NCBI GenBank assembly: GCA_965223825.1
Contig: OZ245018.1
Span: forward strand, 2,480,001 to 2,544,000
Source of the DNA: CAJXQU01 sp965223825
GTDB lineage: Bacteria; Pseudomonadota; Gammaproteobacteria; CAJXQU01
Length of the DNA stretch: 64,000 nucleotides
Direction: 5' to 3'
Each line of letters begins with the position of its first letter. Position 1 is the stretch's first letter. Made by a program: the position numbers and the translations under genes. The notes beneath the pieces are model-generated. The model was not told the DNA's origin. It made no database searches and saw only the letters and a program-made list of their open reading frames with translations. Of this stretch, positions 1 to 9,018 are shown in pieces.

Positions 1-2143
1 GGCTTGCAGCCTCGTAATAATCAACTAACCCAGGTGTTTCGACCAACTTTCGATATGCCGAAAACGATGCTTTTGAAAGTTCATCAAACGCACTATCAAA
101 ATCTTCTCTCGGCGCCAGTGATGGTTCTGTTGGCGACAGAAGAGAATGCGAAAAAACACTCTCCGCTAACAATTCGAGATTAAATAGTGACGTTCCACGG
201 TTGGCATATTTCGAGGAAACAACTTCACCTTGTTCTGTGATGCGTAATTGACCGTGCACAGATCCTGCCGGTTGTGCAGCAATCGCATTGCCAGTCGGAA
301 CACCACCACGGCTGACAGAGCCACCTCGACCATGAAAGAATGAGATCGGAATATTATGACTTTCGCCAACTTTCGTCAGTTCTCGTTGGGCTATTGCTAA
401 CTCCCAATTTGACGTCATGTAACCGCCATCTTTATTCGAGTCAGAATAACCGATCATAACTTCTTGGAAACCACCGCAATCTTTCACCGTACGTTGCACG
501 ACAGGAATTGAGAACAACTCAGTCATGATTTCAGATGCTGCGCGCAAATCCTCAATTGTCTCAAACAACGGAACGATCGCTATGGTGCAACTTTCAATTG
601 CTTGATCATCTCTGAACAAGCCACCAAATTTAGCCAATAAATATACGCCAAGAATGTCATTCACACTTTGTGTCATGCTGAGTACAAAGCAACCAATCGC
701 TTCGCGATCCATCTTGCTTTGTGTCTCTGCGATCAAACACATAAGGTCAATCATTTCCTGCGAGGCTTGCGGCAGCTTGTTAAAAATGATCTGATAGTTC
801 AATGGTTGAGCGAGCTGCTCAAGTAACCATTCACGCCAAGCGGTGGATTCGATCTCGGGGCATTCTGACTCGTCTTTTCCGCTTAACGCGGCCCAGATCG
901 ACACTAACGTCGCATTGGTTGTTTGCGAGTTTTGTCTTAGATCGAGGGAGGCTGTTTTAAAACGGAAAGATTCAACTTCGCGACGCAAAGGAAGCACCAT
1001 GATTTTCGCAGTATGTGAGCTGTTTGTCTCAATCAATGCCGCTTCCATGACTTTCAGATCTTCGATCAGTTCATCCGCATCATGATAGGCATAATCGGAT
1101 TCCTCAGGCACATCATCAACCTTGGCTTTTTCAATTGTCTTCTTCAACTTCATGCTCATACAAACACTAAATTGTCGAAGCAATTCACCAGGGTTTCGTG
1201 ATGAGATCTCGGCGCCAATTTCTGAAGTTCCCAATTCTTCAGCTAGTTTTTCTTCAAACCAGCTGGGGAATGTGATCGCATGTTTTGCGAAACTGATCTT
1301 AGCGATAAGATCCGTTAGACGTTCGTCATAACGTTGCAAACTTGCCCGACGGTAACTAAACAGCGCCTTGCGAGTTACTTCGTTCGTTACGAAGGGATTA
1401 CCATCGCGATCACCACCAATCCATGAACCAAATTGAAAAAATGGTGGAATGGTAAATTCGTGCTCGGGATAACTTTCTTTGAGTGCAATTTCCAGTTTCT
1501 GATGTAACTCTGGAAGCCGGTCAAACATGGTCGCTTTGAAGAAATGCAATCCCCAAGCGACTTCTTGCTCTACGCTTGGTTTTTCCAGTCGAAGTTCACC
1601 CGTCAACCAAAGCAGATCAATTTCATTGCGCAGTTCATCAATGAATGCTTTACGTTCACGCTCAGTCCAGCGCGTGTTATCTATCTGCATAAGAAGCAGA
1701 TAGATACGGCGATGAATTTCTAGAACGGTGACACGTTTCGCTTCGGTCGGATGGGCTGTAAACACTGGTCGGATCCGAGCGGTATCCATCATTGCCTGAA
1801 ATTTTTCAGGACTGATACCTGCCTCTTTTGCTGCATAAGCAACACTGGCCAGTGAGCTAGCTAAGTGAGAGCCACCTTCTTCTGATTCGATCAGACGTCG
1901 GCGACGCATACCCGCATTTTCTTCAATGATACCCAGTAACTGAAACCAGATACCTTGTGCTTGAAGCACATTCGATAACTCAGACTTATCAAAGTCAATT
2001 TGTTCAATTTCGCCTTTTAACAGAGGGATTAACTCTGGACGACGATTACCTACTACATCAAGCAGTAGGTCAAATAATAACGTCGCAGTTTCATTCGCGT
2101 GCTCTGAGACGATATCCTGTATAGATATTTGTGATGTATTCAA
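1..2143 (-). CDS. ppc: Phosphoenolpyruvate carboxylase (partial, C-terminus beyond left edge)
   Basis: Carboxylates PEP to oxaloacetate; in the serine cycle this is the CO2-fixing step that feeds malate, malyl-CoA and glyoxylate. I translated the minus strand directly: it stays open from a TTG start at 2143 to the window edge (about 714 codons of a usual 870-930). Seen in order are VFTAHPTEA with the catalytic His, FGSWIGGDRDGNPFV, GYSDSNKDGG and the glycine-rich FHGRGGSVSRGG loop. The start is chosen because AGGTG lies 7 nt upstream (2151-2155) and the protein begins MNTSQISIQD. It is the last gene visible in the serine-cycle operon, 49 nt after hprA. No frameshift seen. Confidence 0.95.
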   Translation of the reverse strand, partial: MNTSQISIQDIVSEHANETATLLFDLLLDVVGNRRPELIPLLKGEIEQIDFDKSELSNVLQAQGIWFQLLGIIEENAGMRRRRLIESEEGGSHLASSLASVAYAAKEAGISPEKFQAMMDTARIRPVFTAHPTEAKRVTVLEIHRRIYLLLMQIDNTRWTERERKAFIDELRNEIDLLWLTGELRLEKPSVEQEVAWGLHFFKATMFDRLPELHQKLEIALKESYPEHEFTIPPFFQFGSWIGGDRDGNPFVTNEVTRKALFSYRRASLQRYDERLTDLIAKISFAKHAITFPSWFEEKLAEELGTSEIGAEISSRNPGELLRQFSVCMSMKLKKTIEKAKVDDVPEESDYAYHDADELIEDLKVMEAALIETNSSHTAKIMVLPLRREVESFRFKTASLDLRQNSQTTNATLVSIWAALSGKDESECPEIESTAWREWLLEQLAQPLNYQIIFNKLPQASQEMIDLMCLIAETQSKMDREAIGCFVLSMTQSVNDILGVYLLAKFGGLFRDDQAIESCTIAIVPLFETIEDLRAASEIMTELFSIPVVQRTVKDCGGFQEVMIGYSDSNKDGGYMTSNWELAIAQRELTKVGESHNIPISFFHGRGGSVSRGGVPTGNAIAAQPAGSVHGQLRITEQGEVVSSKYANRGTSLFNLELLAESVFSHSLLSPTEPSLAPREDFDSAFDELSKASFSAYRKLVETPGLVDYYEAAS

Positions 2144-2192
2144 AATGATCCACCTTTCTGTCCTTCGAGAGAGTTTCGGCTTGCGCCTCTAA

Positions 2193-3164
2193 TTACACGA
2201 CTTTGTCGCGCAGTGGTTCATTTGCGAAGAATGCTTGGAGGTTTTCAACCACGCGCATTCCCATAGCAATTCGCGTATCTAACGTTGCACTACCAAGATG
2301 AGGTAATAGTACAACGTTGTCCATCGCTAACAGCTCTTCCGTCACTTTAGGTTCTTGAGCGAAAACATCAAGACCTGCTGCTGTGATTTCACCTGTTTTT
2401 AGAGCTTCCACTAACGCAGGTTCATCGACAACATCGCCACGAGCTGTATTCACCAGAATGGCTTCTGGCTTCATCATCGCCAATCTCTCTTTATTGATGA
2501 GGTTCGTATTTGAACCGCCACCAGGACAATGTAATGAAACAAAATCACTTTGTTTTAGAACATCTTCAACGGTCTCACATTGGATTGCGCCGTATTTATT
2601 TACAACTTCTGAAATCGGTGGATAGGGATCATAGAAAAAAATCTTCATGCCGAAACCGAAGTGTGCTTTGTGTGCCATCGCTTGTGCGATACGACCAAAA
2701 CCGATCAGTCCCAATGATTTACCGGTAACTTTTGTGCCCATCATGTGCGTCGGACGCCAGCCAGTCCATTCTTTATTTCGAACATGACGCTCGCCTTCTC
2801 CAGCACGACGTGCCGTCATAAGCATTAATGTCATTGCAGTGTCAGCAGTACAGTCTGTTAATACTTCCGGCGTGTTGGAGACAGCTAAGCCTTTCGACTT
2901 AGCTGCTTCCAGATCAATGTGATTAAAGCCAACACCAAAGTTACCGATAATTTTCGCCTGCATGCCGTCGACGTTCATTACTTCAGCAGTAATTTTATCT
3001 GAGACAGTTGGGCAAACCGCATCGGCGGTTTTGAAGGCATTCTGCAATTGTTCAGTGCTCATAGGTACATCATCAACATTCAGTTGAACATCGAACAATT
3101 CTTTCATGTGGTTCTCGACAGCTTCTGGCCATCGACGCGTTACGATAACTTTAGGTTTACTCAT
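2193..3164 (-). CDS. hprA: NAD(P)-dependent hydroxypyruvate/glyoxylate reductase (D-2-hydroxyacid dehydrogenase)
   Basis: Expected to reduce hydroxypyruvate to D-glycerate in the serine cycle. The 323-aa protein has the D-2-hydroxyacid dehydrogenase layout: a split catalytic domain (IGNFGVGFNHIDL near residue 95), a nucleotide-binding glycine motif (LIGFGRIAQA, about residue 155), and the catalytic Arg (NTARGD), Glu (AQEP) and His (PHLGSAT). It lies 12 nt after mtkB and 49 nt before ppc in the same direction. By sequence alone it could equally be called glyoxylate reductase (GhrB/GyaR type); the serine-cycle role is inferred from the operon. It does not closely resemble my memory of the Methylorubrum HprA subgroup. 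Confidence 0.85.
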   Translation of the reverse strand: MSKPKVIVTRRWPEAVENHMKELFDVQLNVDDVPMSTEQLQNAFKTADAVCPTVSDKITAEVMNVDGMQAKIIGNFGVGFNHIDLEAAKSKGLAVSNTPEVLTDCTADTAMTLMLMTARRAGEGERHVRNKEWTGWRPTHMMGTKVTGKSLGLIGFGRIAQAMAHKAHFGFGMKIFFYDPYPPISEVVNKYGAIQCETVEDVLKQSDFVSLHCPGGGSNTNLINKERLAMMKPEAILVNTARGDVVDEPALVEALKTGEITAAGLDVFAQEPKVTEELLAMDNVVLLPHLGSATLDTRIAMGMRVVENLQAFFANEPLRDKVV

Positions 3165-3176
3165 CTCTCTACTCTC

Positions 3177-4067
3177 CTAGGAAACTTTATCAAGGATTTT
3201 TGCAACTGTTGGTCCAAAATCTGATGGTGTCGGTACTATCGTGACACCCAAATCTTGTAATAGCTCAACTTTCTCAGCTGCACTTTCACCAACTGCAGAG
3301 ATGATTGCACCGGCATGGCCCATACGACGCCCCTTAGGTGCTGTCAGACCCGCGATGTAAGCAACCACAGGTTTACTCATATTCTCTTTAGAAAATATGC
3401 CTGCCTCAACTTCTTGAGGACCGCCTATCTCACCAATCATAACAATAACTTTTGTTTCAGGATCTTGCTCGAAATATTCGAAATGATCACGAAACGCACT
3501 ACCATTAATGGGGTCACCACCAATACCGATACTGGTCGATACACCGATACCCAATTCTTTCATTTGCGAGGCTGCTTCGTAACCCAACGTGCCTGATCGA
3601 CCAACGATACCGATCGGTCCTGGCATATAAATATGCCCAGGCATGATACCCATCATGCATTTTCCAGGGCTAATAGAGCCAGCGCAGTTAGGCCCCGTCA
3701 AAACCATACGATCTTCGCGTTTGTAACGGCGCATATAACGTTTAACACGGATCATATCGTGCGATGGAATACCATCAGTGATCGCGACACAGAATTTAAT
3801 GCCGCCATCTGCCGCTTCCATGATGCTGTCTGCAGCATACGGAGGTGGCACGAAGACAATACTCGCATCTGCGCCTGTTTCGCGTACTGCTTCTTTTACT
3901 GTATCAAATACTGGACGGCCTAAATGCGTTGTTCCGCCTTTACCCGGCGTGACACCACCAACGACATTCGTTCCGTATTCAATCATTTCCTGTGCATGGA
4001 AAGTACCGATCTGTCCCGTAAAACCTTGAACAATTACCTTTGAATTTTCATCTAATAAAATAGCCAT
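3177..4067 (-). CDS. mtkB: Malate-CoA ligase subunit alpha (malate thiokinase)
   Basis: CoA-binding and phosphohistidine subunit of malate thiokinase, which makes malyl-CoA from malate, CoA and ATP. The 296-aa protein has the SucD-family order: N-terminal CoA-binding Rossmann fold (VQGFTGQIGTFHA), a middle segment GRSGTLGYEA, and the phosphorylated His near the C-terminus in RRMGHAGAI. SucD and MtkB are homologous and hard to separate by motif. The call as malate rather than succinate ligase rests on the position between mcl, hprA and ppc. It starts 24 nt after mtkA. Length is normal. Confidence 0.9.
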   Translation of the reverse strand: MAILLDENSKVIVQGFTGQIGTFHAQEMIEYGTNVVGGVTPGKGGTTHLGRPVFDTVKEAVRETGADASIVFVPPPYAADSIMEAADGGIKFCVAITDGIPSHDMIRVKRYMRRYKREDRMVLTGPNCAGSISPGKCMMGIMPGHIYMPGPIGIVGRSGTLGYEAASQMKELGIGVSTSIGIGGDPINGSAFRDHFEYFEQDPETKVIVMIGEIGGPQEVEAGIFSKENMSKPVVAYIAGLTAPKGRRMGHAGAIISAVGESAAEKVELLQDLGVTIVPTPSDFGPTVAKILDKVS

Positions 4068-4091
4068 TTTTCTTATCCTCTAGTCTCAAGC

Positions 4092-5270
4092 TTAAGCCTG
4101 TCCTGTGTGCTTTTTCCAAGCAGCAACAGATTTATCAGCCGCTTCACGTAACGTCTCTGCAGTAATGATGTTTAAACCGCTTTCGTCAATAATCTTGCGC
4201 CCAGCTTCAACATTTGTACCTGATAGACGTACGATAAGAGGAACCTCTAGTTCTATTTTTTGAACAGCTTGCACGACACCTTCTGCGATCCAATCGCAAC
4301 GATTGATACCCGCAAAAATGTTAACCAAAATGGTTTGTACATTTTTATCAGCCAATACCAATCGGAACGCTTTCGCTGTTCGCTCAGCAGATGCACCACC
4401 GCCGATGTCGAGGAAGTTTGCTGGCTCACCACCAGCATGCTTGATCATGTCCATACTCGCCATAGCCAGACCAGCACCATTGATAATACAACCAATGTTT
4501 CCGTCCAAACCGACATAGCTCAGACCACGATCTGCCGCTTGCATTTCGCGCGGATCTTCTTGTGATTTATCACGCAGTTCCGCAATCTTTGAATGACGGA
4601 ACATCGCGTTATCATCAAAAGACATTTTTGCATCGAGTGCGTAGAGTTTGCTGTCACCAGTAACAACTAATGGATTGATCTCAACCATCGTTCCGTCCAT
4701 ATCGCGCATGGCGCGATAAGCACCTTGGAACGTGGTGACAGCTTGACTGATCATCGAGCTCGGTAAATCGAGTGCGAAGGCCAGTTCACGTGCTTGGAAG
4801 TCCTGCAAACCAACCGCAGGTTCAACATGAATTTTAATAATTGATTCCGGCTTTTCGACAGCCAGTTGTTCAATTTCCATACCGCCTTCCGCTGAAGCAA
4901 CGACGGTGACACGCTCTGCTTGGCGATCAAGAACGAACGCCAGATAGATTTCACGTTGAATGTCGCAACCAGACTCAACATATAAACGATGTACCACTTT
5001 ACCCTGTGCACCTGTTTGATGTGTGACAAGACGCTTGCCGAGCAAGTCATCTGCCGCATCCCAGATCTCATCGTCAGTTTTACAGAGTTGAATCCCCCCT
5101 GCTTTACCGCGTGCTCCAGAATGGATCTGTGCTTTAACAGCCCAGATCTCACCACCAATTTCCTTCGCTCTATAAACGGCTTGCTCTGGGCTATACGCCA
5201 GACCACCGGGAAGGATTGCTACACCAAAATCTGCCAACAGTTCTTTTGCTTGATACTCGTGGATTTCCAC
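4092..5270 (-). CDS. mtkA: Malate-CoA ligase subunit beta (malate thiokinase)
   Basis: ATP-grasp subunit paired with MtkB. The 392-aa protein opens with MEIHEYQAKELL, has an ATP-grasp region (WAVKAQIHSGARGKAGG), a metal/nucleotide segment (DGTMVEINPL), and the C-terminal ligase part (FLDIGGGAS, NIFAGINRCD, RLSGTNVEAGR). All are standard for the SucC/MtkA family. It begins 44 nt downstream of mcl and precedes mtkB by 24 nt, so the two subunits are probably made together. The substrate call (malate) follows from the operon, not from a diagnostic residue I can name. Confidence 0.9.
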   Translation of the reverse strand: MEIHEYQAKELLADFGVAILPGGLAYSPEQAVYRAKEIGGEIWAVKAQIHSGARGKAGGIQLCKTDDEIWDAADDLLGKRLVTHQTGAQGKVVHRLYVESGCDIQREIYLAFVLDRQAERVTVVASAEGGMEIEQLAVEKPESIIKIHVEPAVGLQDFQARELAFALDLPSSMISQAVTTFQGAYRAMRDMDGTMVEINPLVVTGDSKLYALDAKMSFDDNAMFRHSKIAELRDKSQEDPREMQAADRGLSYVGLDGNIGCIINGAGLAMASMDMIKHAGGEPANFLDIGGGASAERTAKAFRLVLADKNVQTILVNIFAGINRCDWIAEGVVQAVQKIELEVPLIVRLSGTNVEAGRKIIDESGLNIITAETLREAADKSVAAWKKHTGQA

Positions 5271-5314
5271 TTTGTATTCTCCTTATTTTTATAATAGTTT
5301 AGGAAAAATCAGAA

Positions 5315-6265
5315 TTAAGACTTCTCTCCAATCTGACTAGCTTGCTCGACAATATTACGAGCCATTCGCTCAGACGCAATATCAATCATTTTGCCATCGA
5401 GTTGAGCTGCGCCTTTACCTTGTTTTGCTGCTTCCTCTAAAGCTTCAAGTACGCGTTTTGCACGAGTTACTTCCGCTTCAGGAGGTGACATAATTTCATT
5501 TGCTAAATCAATTTGTGAAGGATGGATTGCCCATTTACCTTCATACCCGAGAACGGCAACACGCTTAGCCGCAGCTTTAAATGCTTCCGGATCACTAAAA
5601 TCACCAAATGGTCCGTCAATTGCTCGAAGACCATAAGCTCGACAAGCGTGAATCATCTGACTTTGTGCATAATGCCATTGATCATTCACTGCACCTTCAC
5701 AGTTGTATTCTTCAACTAATCCACCGATAACAGAAGTTCGTGATCGCATACTTGCTGCATAGTCAGCAACACCGAAGTGAAATGCTTCCAAACGAGGACT
5801 TGCTTTCGCAATTTCAAACACGTTAACTCCGCCTAGTGCTGTTTCGATCAAGCATTCAAGTCCAATCTTTTTCTTCAGACCCATCGCTTCTTCGATTTGC
5901 GTCACCAACATATCAACCGCATAAACGTCTGCAGCCGTTCCAACTTTAGGAATGAGGATTGTGTCGAGGTTATCACCAGCTTGCTCCAAGATATCGACGA
6001 CATCGCGGTACATGTAGTGAGTATCGAGCCCGTTGATTCGGACTGACATGGTTTTGTTGCCCCAATCAATATCGTTAAGGCCTTCGATGATATTTTTTCG
6101 TGCTTGCGCTTTATCATCTGGAACTACTGCGTCTTCCACATCAAGGAAAACATAATCTGCATTACTTTGTGCTGCTTTTTCGAACATACCAGGGTTTGAA
6201 CCTGGCACTGCCAATTCACTTCGTTGTAGACGAGCACGTGCTTGCTTATATTGTGTGAAACTCAT
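5315..6265 (-). CDS. mclA: L-malyl-CoA lyase (HpcH/HpaI - CitE family)
   Basis: Cleaves malyl-CoA to glyoxylate and acetyl-CoA, the signature step of the serine cycle. The 316-aa protein shows the family motifs FLDVEDAV (about residue 40), RINGLDTHY, LIPKVG, the metal-binding Glu in LECLIET, the Asp in FHFGVADYA, and KWAIHPSQI near the C-terminus. Translation starts at an ATG behind a strong AGGAGGTG site. It follows sga by 91 nt, with no terminator in between, and precedes mtkA by 44 nt. A beta-methylmalyl-CoA lyase activity is possible in this family. Confidence 0.93.
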   Translation of the reverse strand: MSFTQYKQARARLQRSELAVPGSNPGMFEKAAQSNADYVFLDVEDAVVPDDKAQARKNIIEGLNDIDWGNKTMSVRINGLDTHYMYRDVVDILEQAGDNLDTILIPKVGTAADVYAVDMLVTQIEEAMGLKKKIGLECLIETALGGVNVFEIAKASPRLEAFHFGVADYAASMRSRTSVIGGLVEEYNCEGAVNDQWHYAQSQMIHACRAYGLRAIDGPFGDFSDPEAFKAAAKRVAVLGYEGKWAIHPSQIDLANEIMSPPEAEVTRAKRVLEALEEAAKQGKGAAQLDGKMIDIASERMARNIVEQASQIGEKS

Positions 6266-6356
6266 GGTTACACCTCCTAAGACATACTAAGTTATAACTA
6301 TCGCTGGATAACACCATATCCTGCGTAGTTTTAGATTCCGCTTTAAATTTTTAGAT

Positions 6357-7532
6357 TTAAATGCGGTCTTTAGCTGTTGAGCGCAGATATTCCTGAGCTG
6401 CTGCAACACCACTTCCAAGCTCGATCGGATAACCGAGATCTTTCATGGACATTTCGGCACCACTTAGTGGAACCATCAGCATTAGCTCATTCATGTCACC
6501 CATGTGGCCGATACGGAAACCATGTCCCATAACTTTACCGATGGTGATTGAAAGCGCGAGGTTGTAACGACGGTACGCATGGCGTGCGACTTCGTTACCG
6601 TCAAACCCTTCAGGAGTTTTAACAGCGGTAACGGTGTCAGATTGCCAACCGTCATGTGCGATTGTAGTCAGGCCCCAAGCTTCAACGGCTTTACGTGTCG
6701 CTATTGCAAAACGCGTATGACGTTCAAAAACATTGTCCAGACCTTCTTCAAATAACATATCTAAAGATTCACGCAGACCACGTAACAAGTTCATTGGTGG
6801 CGTGTAAGGGAAGTAGCCATTGTCGTTCGTGGCAATTTGGTCTTCCCAGGCAAAGAAGCAGCGTGGGCAAGTTGCAGACTTATTCGCTTCAAGTGCTTTT
6901 TCACTTGCGCACACAATGCCGAGACCTGTAGGCAGCATGAAGCCTTTTTGTGATCCAGAAATAGCCAGATCCACACCCCATTCGTCCATACGGAAATCCA
7001 AGCTACCGACACCAGAAACGGTATCAACAAAATATAGTGCTGGATGGCTCGCCGAATCGATTGCATCACGAACTTTCTTAAGATCAGACATGACGCCTGT
7101 TGCAGTTTCGTTATGCGTAGCGAACACAGCTTTGATTTCGTGGTTTTTATCTTCTGCCAGAATTTCAGCGAATTTTTCAGCAGGAACACCAGTACCCCAC
7201 TCACAATCCACTTCAATCACTTCCATACCTAAGCGTTGCGCGCAGTCAATAAATAAATGACTAAACTGACCAAAGCGTGAAGCAAGGACTTTATCACCCG
7301 GATTCAGTGTATTTGTAATTGCAGATTCCCAAGCACCTGTACCAGATGAAGGAAAAATAAAGACGCGACCACTTTCAGTTTTGAAAGCTTTTTTCATGTC
7401 TTCATATAGAGGCTTGGTAAACAGCGGTAAATCAGCTGCTCGCATGTCCTCTTGCTCTACATTTATCGCGTTCTGCACACGACGCGGTACATTTGTAGGT
7501 CCAGGAATAAAAAGAAAATTACGTCCGGCCAT
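6357..7532 (-). CDS. sga: Serine-glyoxylate aminotransferase
   Basis: PLP enzyme that moves the amino group of serine to glyoxylate, giving hydroxypyruvate and glycine; it links glyoxylate made by Mcl to hydroxypyruvate used by HprA. The 391-aa class V aminotransferase starts MAGRNFLFIPGPTNVP, typical of the Sga group. It has SSGTGAWESA (PLP phosphate site), VDTVSGVGSLDF, and the Schiff-base Lys in SGSQKGFMLP. It is the first gene of the serine-cycle operon, behind a good promoter about 190 nt upstream. AGGA lies before the ATG. Confidence 0.95.
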   Translation of the reverse strand: MAGRNFLFIPGPTNVPRRVQNAINVEQEDMRAADLPLFTKPLYEDMKKAFKTESGRVFIFPSSGTGAWESAITNTLNPGDKVLASRFGQFSHLFIDCAQRLGMEVIEVDCEWGTGVPAEKFAEILAEDKNHEIKAVFATHNETATGVMSDLKKVRDAIDSASHPALYFVDTVSGVGSLDFRMDEWGVDLAISGSQKGFMLPTGLGIVCASEKALEANKSATCPRCFFAWEDQIATNDNGYFPYTPPMNLLRGLRESLDMLFEEGLDNVFERHTRFAIATRKAVEAWGLTTIAHDGWQSDTVTAVKTPEGFDGNEVARHAYRRYNLALSITIGKVMGHGFRIGHMGDMNELMLMVPLSGAEMSMKDLGYPIELGSGVAAAQEYLRSTAKDRI

Positions 7533-7730
7533 TAGTTATGTCCTCAAGTTTTTAATTATATATTTAGGATTTGGAAATCAGTAAACACACTCTTCGGCAT
7601 GTTAAAAAATTCTAATAATTATTTTATATTTCGCTGCGAATTATGATCTGTTGCGATAATTCAATTTAGACACTATGATTGTGCGCTGCAGCACCAAATC
7701 ACGTACACTATCGCTTTGCGAGGTATCGAT

Positions 7731-7758
7731 TCTATACAGGGATAATAGGTAATTGCAA
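7731..7758 (-). promoter_or_regulatory. Predicted sigma70-type promoter of the serine-cycle operon
   Basis: Minus strand: -35 TTGCAA (7753-7758), 16-nt spacer, -10 TATAGA (7731-7736). The predicted start near 7724 gives a leader of about 190 nt before sga. The leader contains two inverted repeats: GATT-N2-type arms around GTGC/GCAC at 7677-7700, and TTCGC-T-GCGAA at 7630-7640. Either could be an operator or an RNA hairpin. The rest of the 7533-7782 gap is AT-rich with no gene seen. Confidence 0.5.
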
Positions 7759-7782
7759 TCCATATCCCCGGCAAGTTTTGGC

Positions 7783-8964
7783 CTAACTATTCATCAATAG
7801 TGAAAGGTCTTTTTTCAAATCTTCCAGATCTTCCAAGCCAATTGATAATCTGATCAACCCCTCACTGATACCTGCTTGTTGTCTTTCTTCTTCTGTTAGT
7901 CGCCAATGTGTTGTCGTCATCGGATGCGTAATCGTACTTTTTGTATCTCCCAAATTTGCTGTAATTGAGAACACCTTTGTCTGATCAATTAGTGCCCAAG
8001 CTGCCTCTTTTCCGCCTTCAATTTCGACTGTAACGATGCCGCCGTAACCTGTCTGTTGTTTCGTCGCGAGCGCATGTTGTGGATGCGAAGATAGCCCAGG
8101 ATAGTGGACCTGCTTGACTTTCGGCTGATCACATAACCAATGAGCGATCGCATTGGCATTCTCACAATGTGCTTTCATTCGTAAATTGAGCGTTTCTAAT
8201 CCTTTTAAAAATACCCACGCATTAAAAGGGCTCATGGTCGTGCCTGCCGTGCGTAAAATTCCAAAAACCGATTGCCCAATTAAAGCTTCATCACCGAGAA
8301 CAGCGCCGCCGATACATCGCCCCTGTCCATCTAAATATTTCGTCGCAGAATGAATCACAATGTGCGCACCAAGTTCTAGCGGACGTTGTAATGCCGGCGT
8401 ACAAAAGCAATTGTCAACTACGAGTAAACAACCTTTCTGCTCTGCGAGTTCAGCTAAAGCACGAATATCGGCGACTTCCGTCAGTGGATTTGAAGGTGTT
8501 TCAAGAAAGAGCAATTTAGTTGAAGGTGTAATCGCAGCAGACCATGCATCTAAATCCTTAAGATCAACGAAGCTGGTTGTCACACCAAACTTACTCAGTA
8601 TTCCGTTGAACAAACCCACCGTTGTTCCAAAAATACTTCGGGAAGAAACAATGTGATCACCCTGCTTTAATAAACCAAGACATGTACTCAAAATAGCGCT
8701 CATTCCAGAAGACGTTGCAATACAGCGTTCCGCTCCTTCTAATGCTGCAAGACGATCTTCAAACGTACGCACTGTCGGATTCGTGAATCGCGAATAAATA
8801 TTGCCCGGTTCCTGATCAGAAAAACGTGCTGCAGCCTGTGCTGCATTTTCAAACACAAAACTGGATGTTGGGAAGATCGCCTCACTGTGCTCAGATTCGT
8901 TGGTTCGTTGATGGCCGGCACGTACGGCAAGTGTTGCTAGTTGAAACGTCAGTTCGTCTTCCAT
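7783..8964 (-). CDS. metZ: O-succinylhomoserine sulfhydrylase
   Basis: PLP enzyme making homocysteine from an O-acylhomoserine and sulfide. The protein has the Cys/Met-metabolism family pattern: YSRFTNPTV, SSGMSAI, ETPSNPLTEV, VDNCFCTPALQ, the PLP Lys in HSATKYLDGQGR, and a C-terminal RLSIGLEDLEDL. I start it at the ATG at 8964 because GGAGAG lies just upstream; a longer reading from TTG at 8979 would place the ribosome site inside the gene. It lies downstream of purF, as in Pseudomonas. A SAM-II riboswitch and a terminator separate them, so metZ is probably controlled on its own by SAM. Expected length about 394 aa. Confidence 0.93.
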   Translation of the reverse strand: MEDELTFQLATLAVRAGHQRTNESEHSEAIFPTSSFVFENAAQAAARFSDQEPGNIYSRFTNPTVRTFEDRLAALEGAERCIATSSGMSAILSTCLGLLKQGDHIVSSRSIFGTTVGLFNGILSKFGVTTSFVDLKDLDAWSAAITPSTKLLFLETPSNPLTEVADIRALAELAEQKGCLLVVDNCFCTPALQRPLELGAHIVIHSATKYLDGQGRCIGGAVLGDEALIGQSVFGILRTAGTTMSPFNAWVFLKGLETLNLRMKAHCENANAIAHWLCDQPKVKQVHYPGLSSHPQHALATKQQTGYGGIVTVEIEGGKEAAWALIDQTKVFSITANLGDTKSTITHPMTTTHWRLTEEERQQAGISEGLIRLSIGLEDLEDLKKDLSLLMNS

Positions 8965-8991
8965 TATCTCTCTCCACAATTTCTCTCAGCC

Positions 8992-9018
8992 AAAAAAAAA
9001 GCCCGCTAAAGCGAGCTT
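8992..9018 (-). terminator. Intrinsic terminator acting as the SAM-II expression platform
   Basis: Minus strand: stem AAGCTCGC / GCGGGCTT with a TTTA loop, followed by nine T. It lies directly after the riboswitch and 27 nt before the metZ start. The segment CTTTAGC (9005-9011, minus) in the terminator is exactly complementary to GCTAAAG (9021-9027, minus) in the riboswitch 3' strand. The terminator and an antiterminator can therefore be mutually exclusive. It may also end read-through from purF. Confidence 0.85.

Noticed and set aside
843..1331. Small plus-strand open frames within the ppc region
   Set aside because: They are antisense to ppc, which has clear conserved motifs through the same stretch.
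4751..5206. 151-aa minus-strand frame within mtkA
   Set aside because: Different frame of the same strand as mtkA, with no family resemblance.
3177..5270. Succinyl-CoA synthetase sucCD
   Set aside because: The motifs fit both families, but the genes lie between mcl and hprA-ppc with no TCA genes, so malate thiokinase is the better call.
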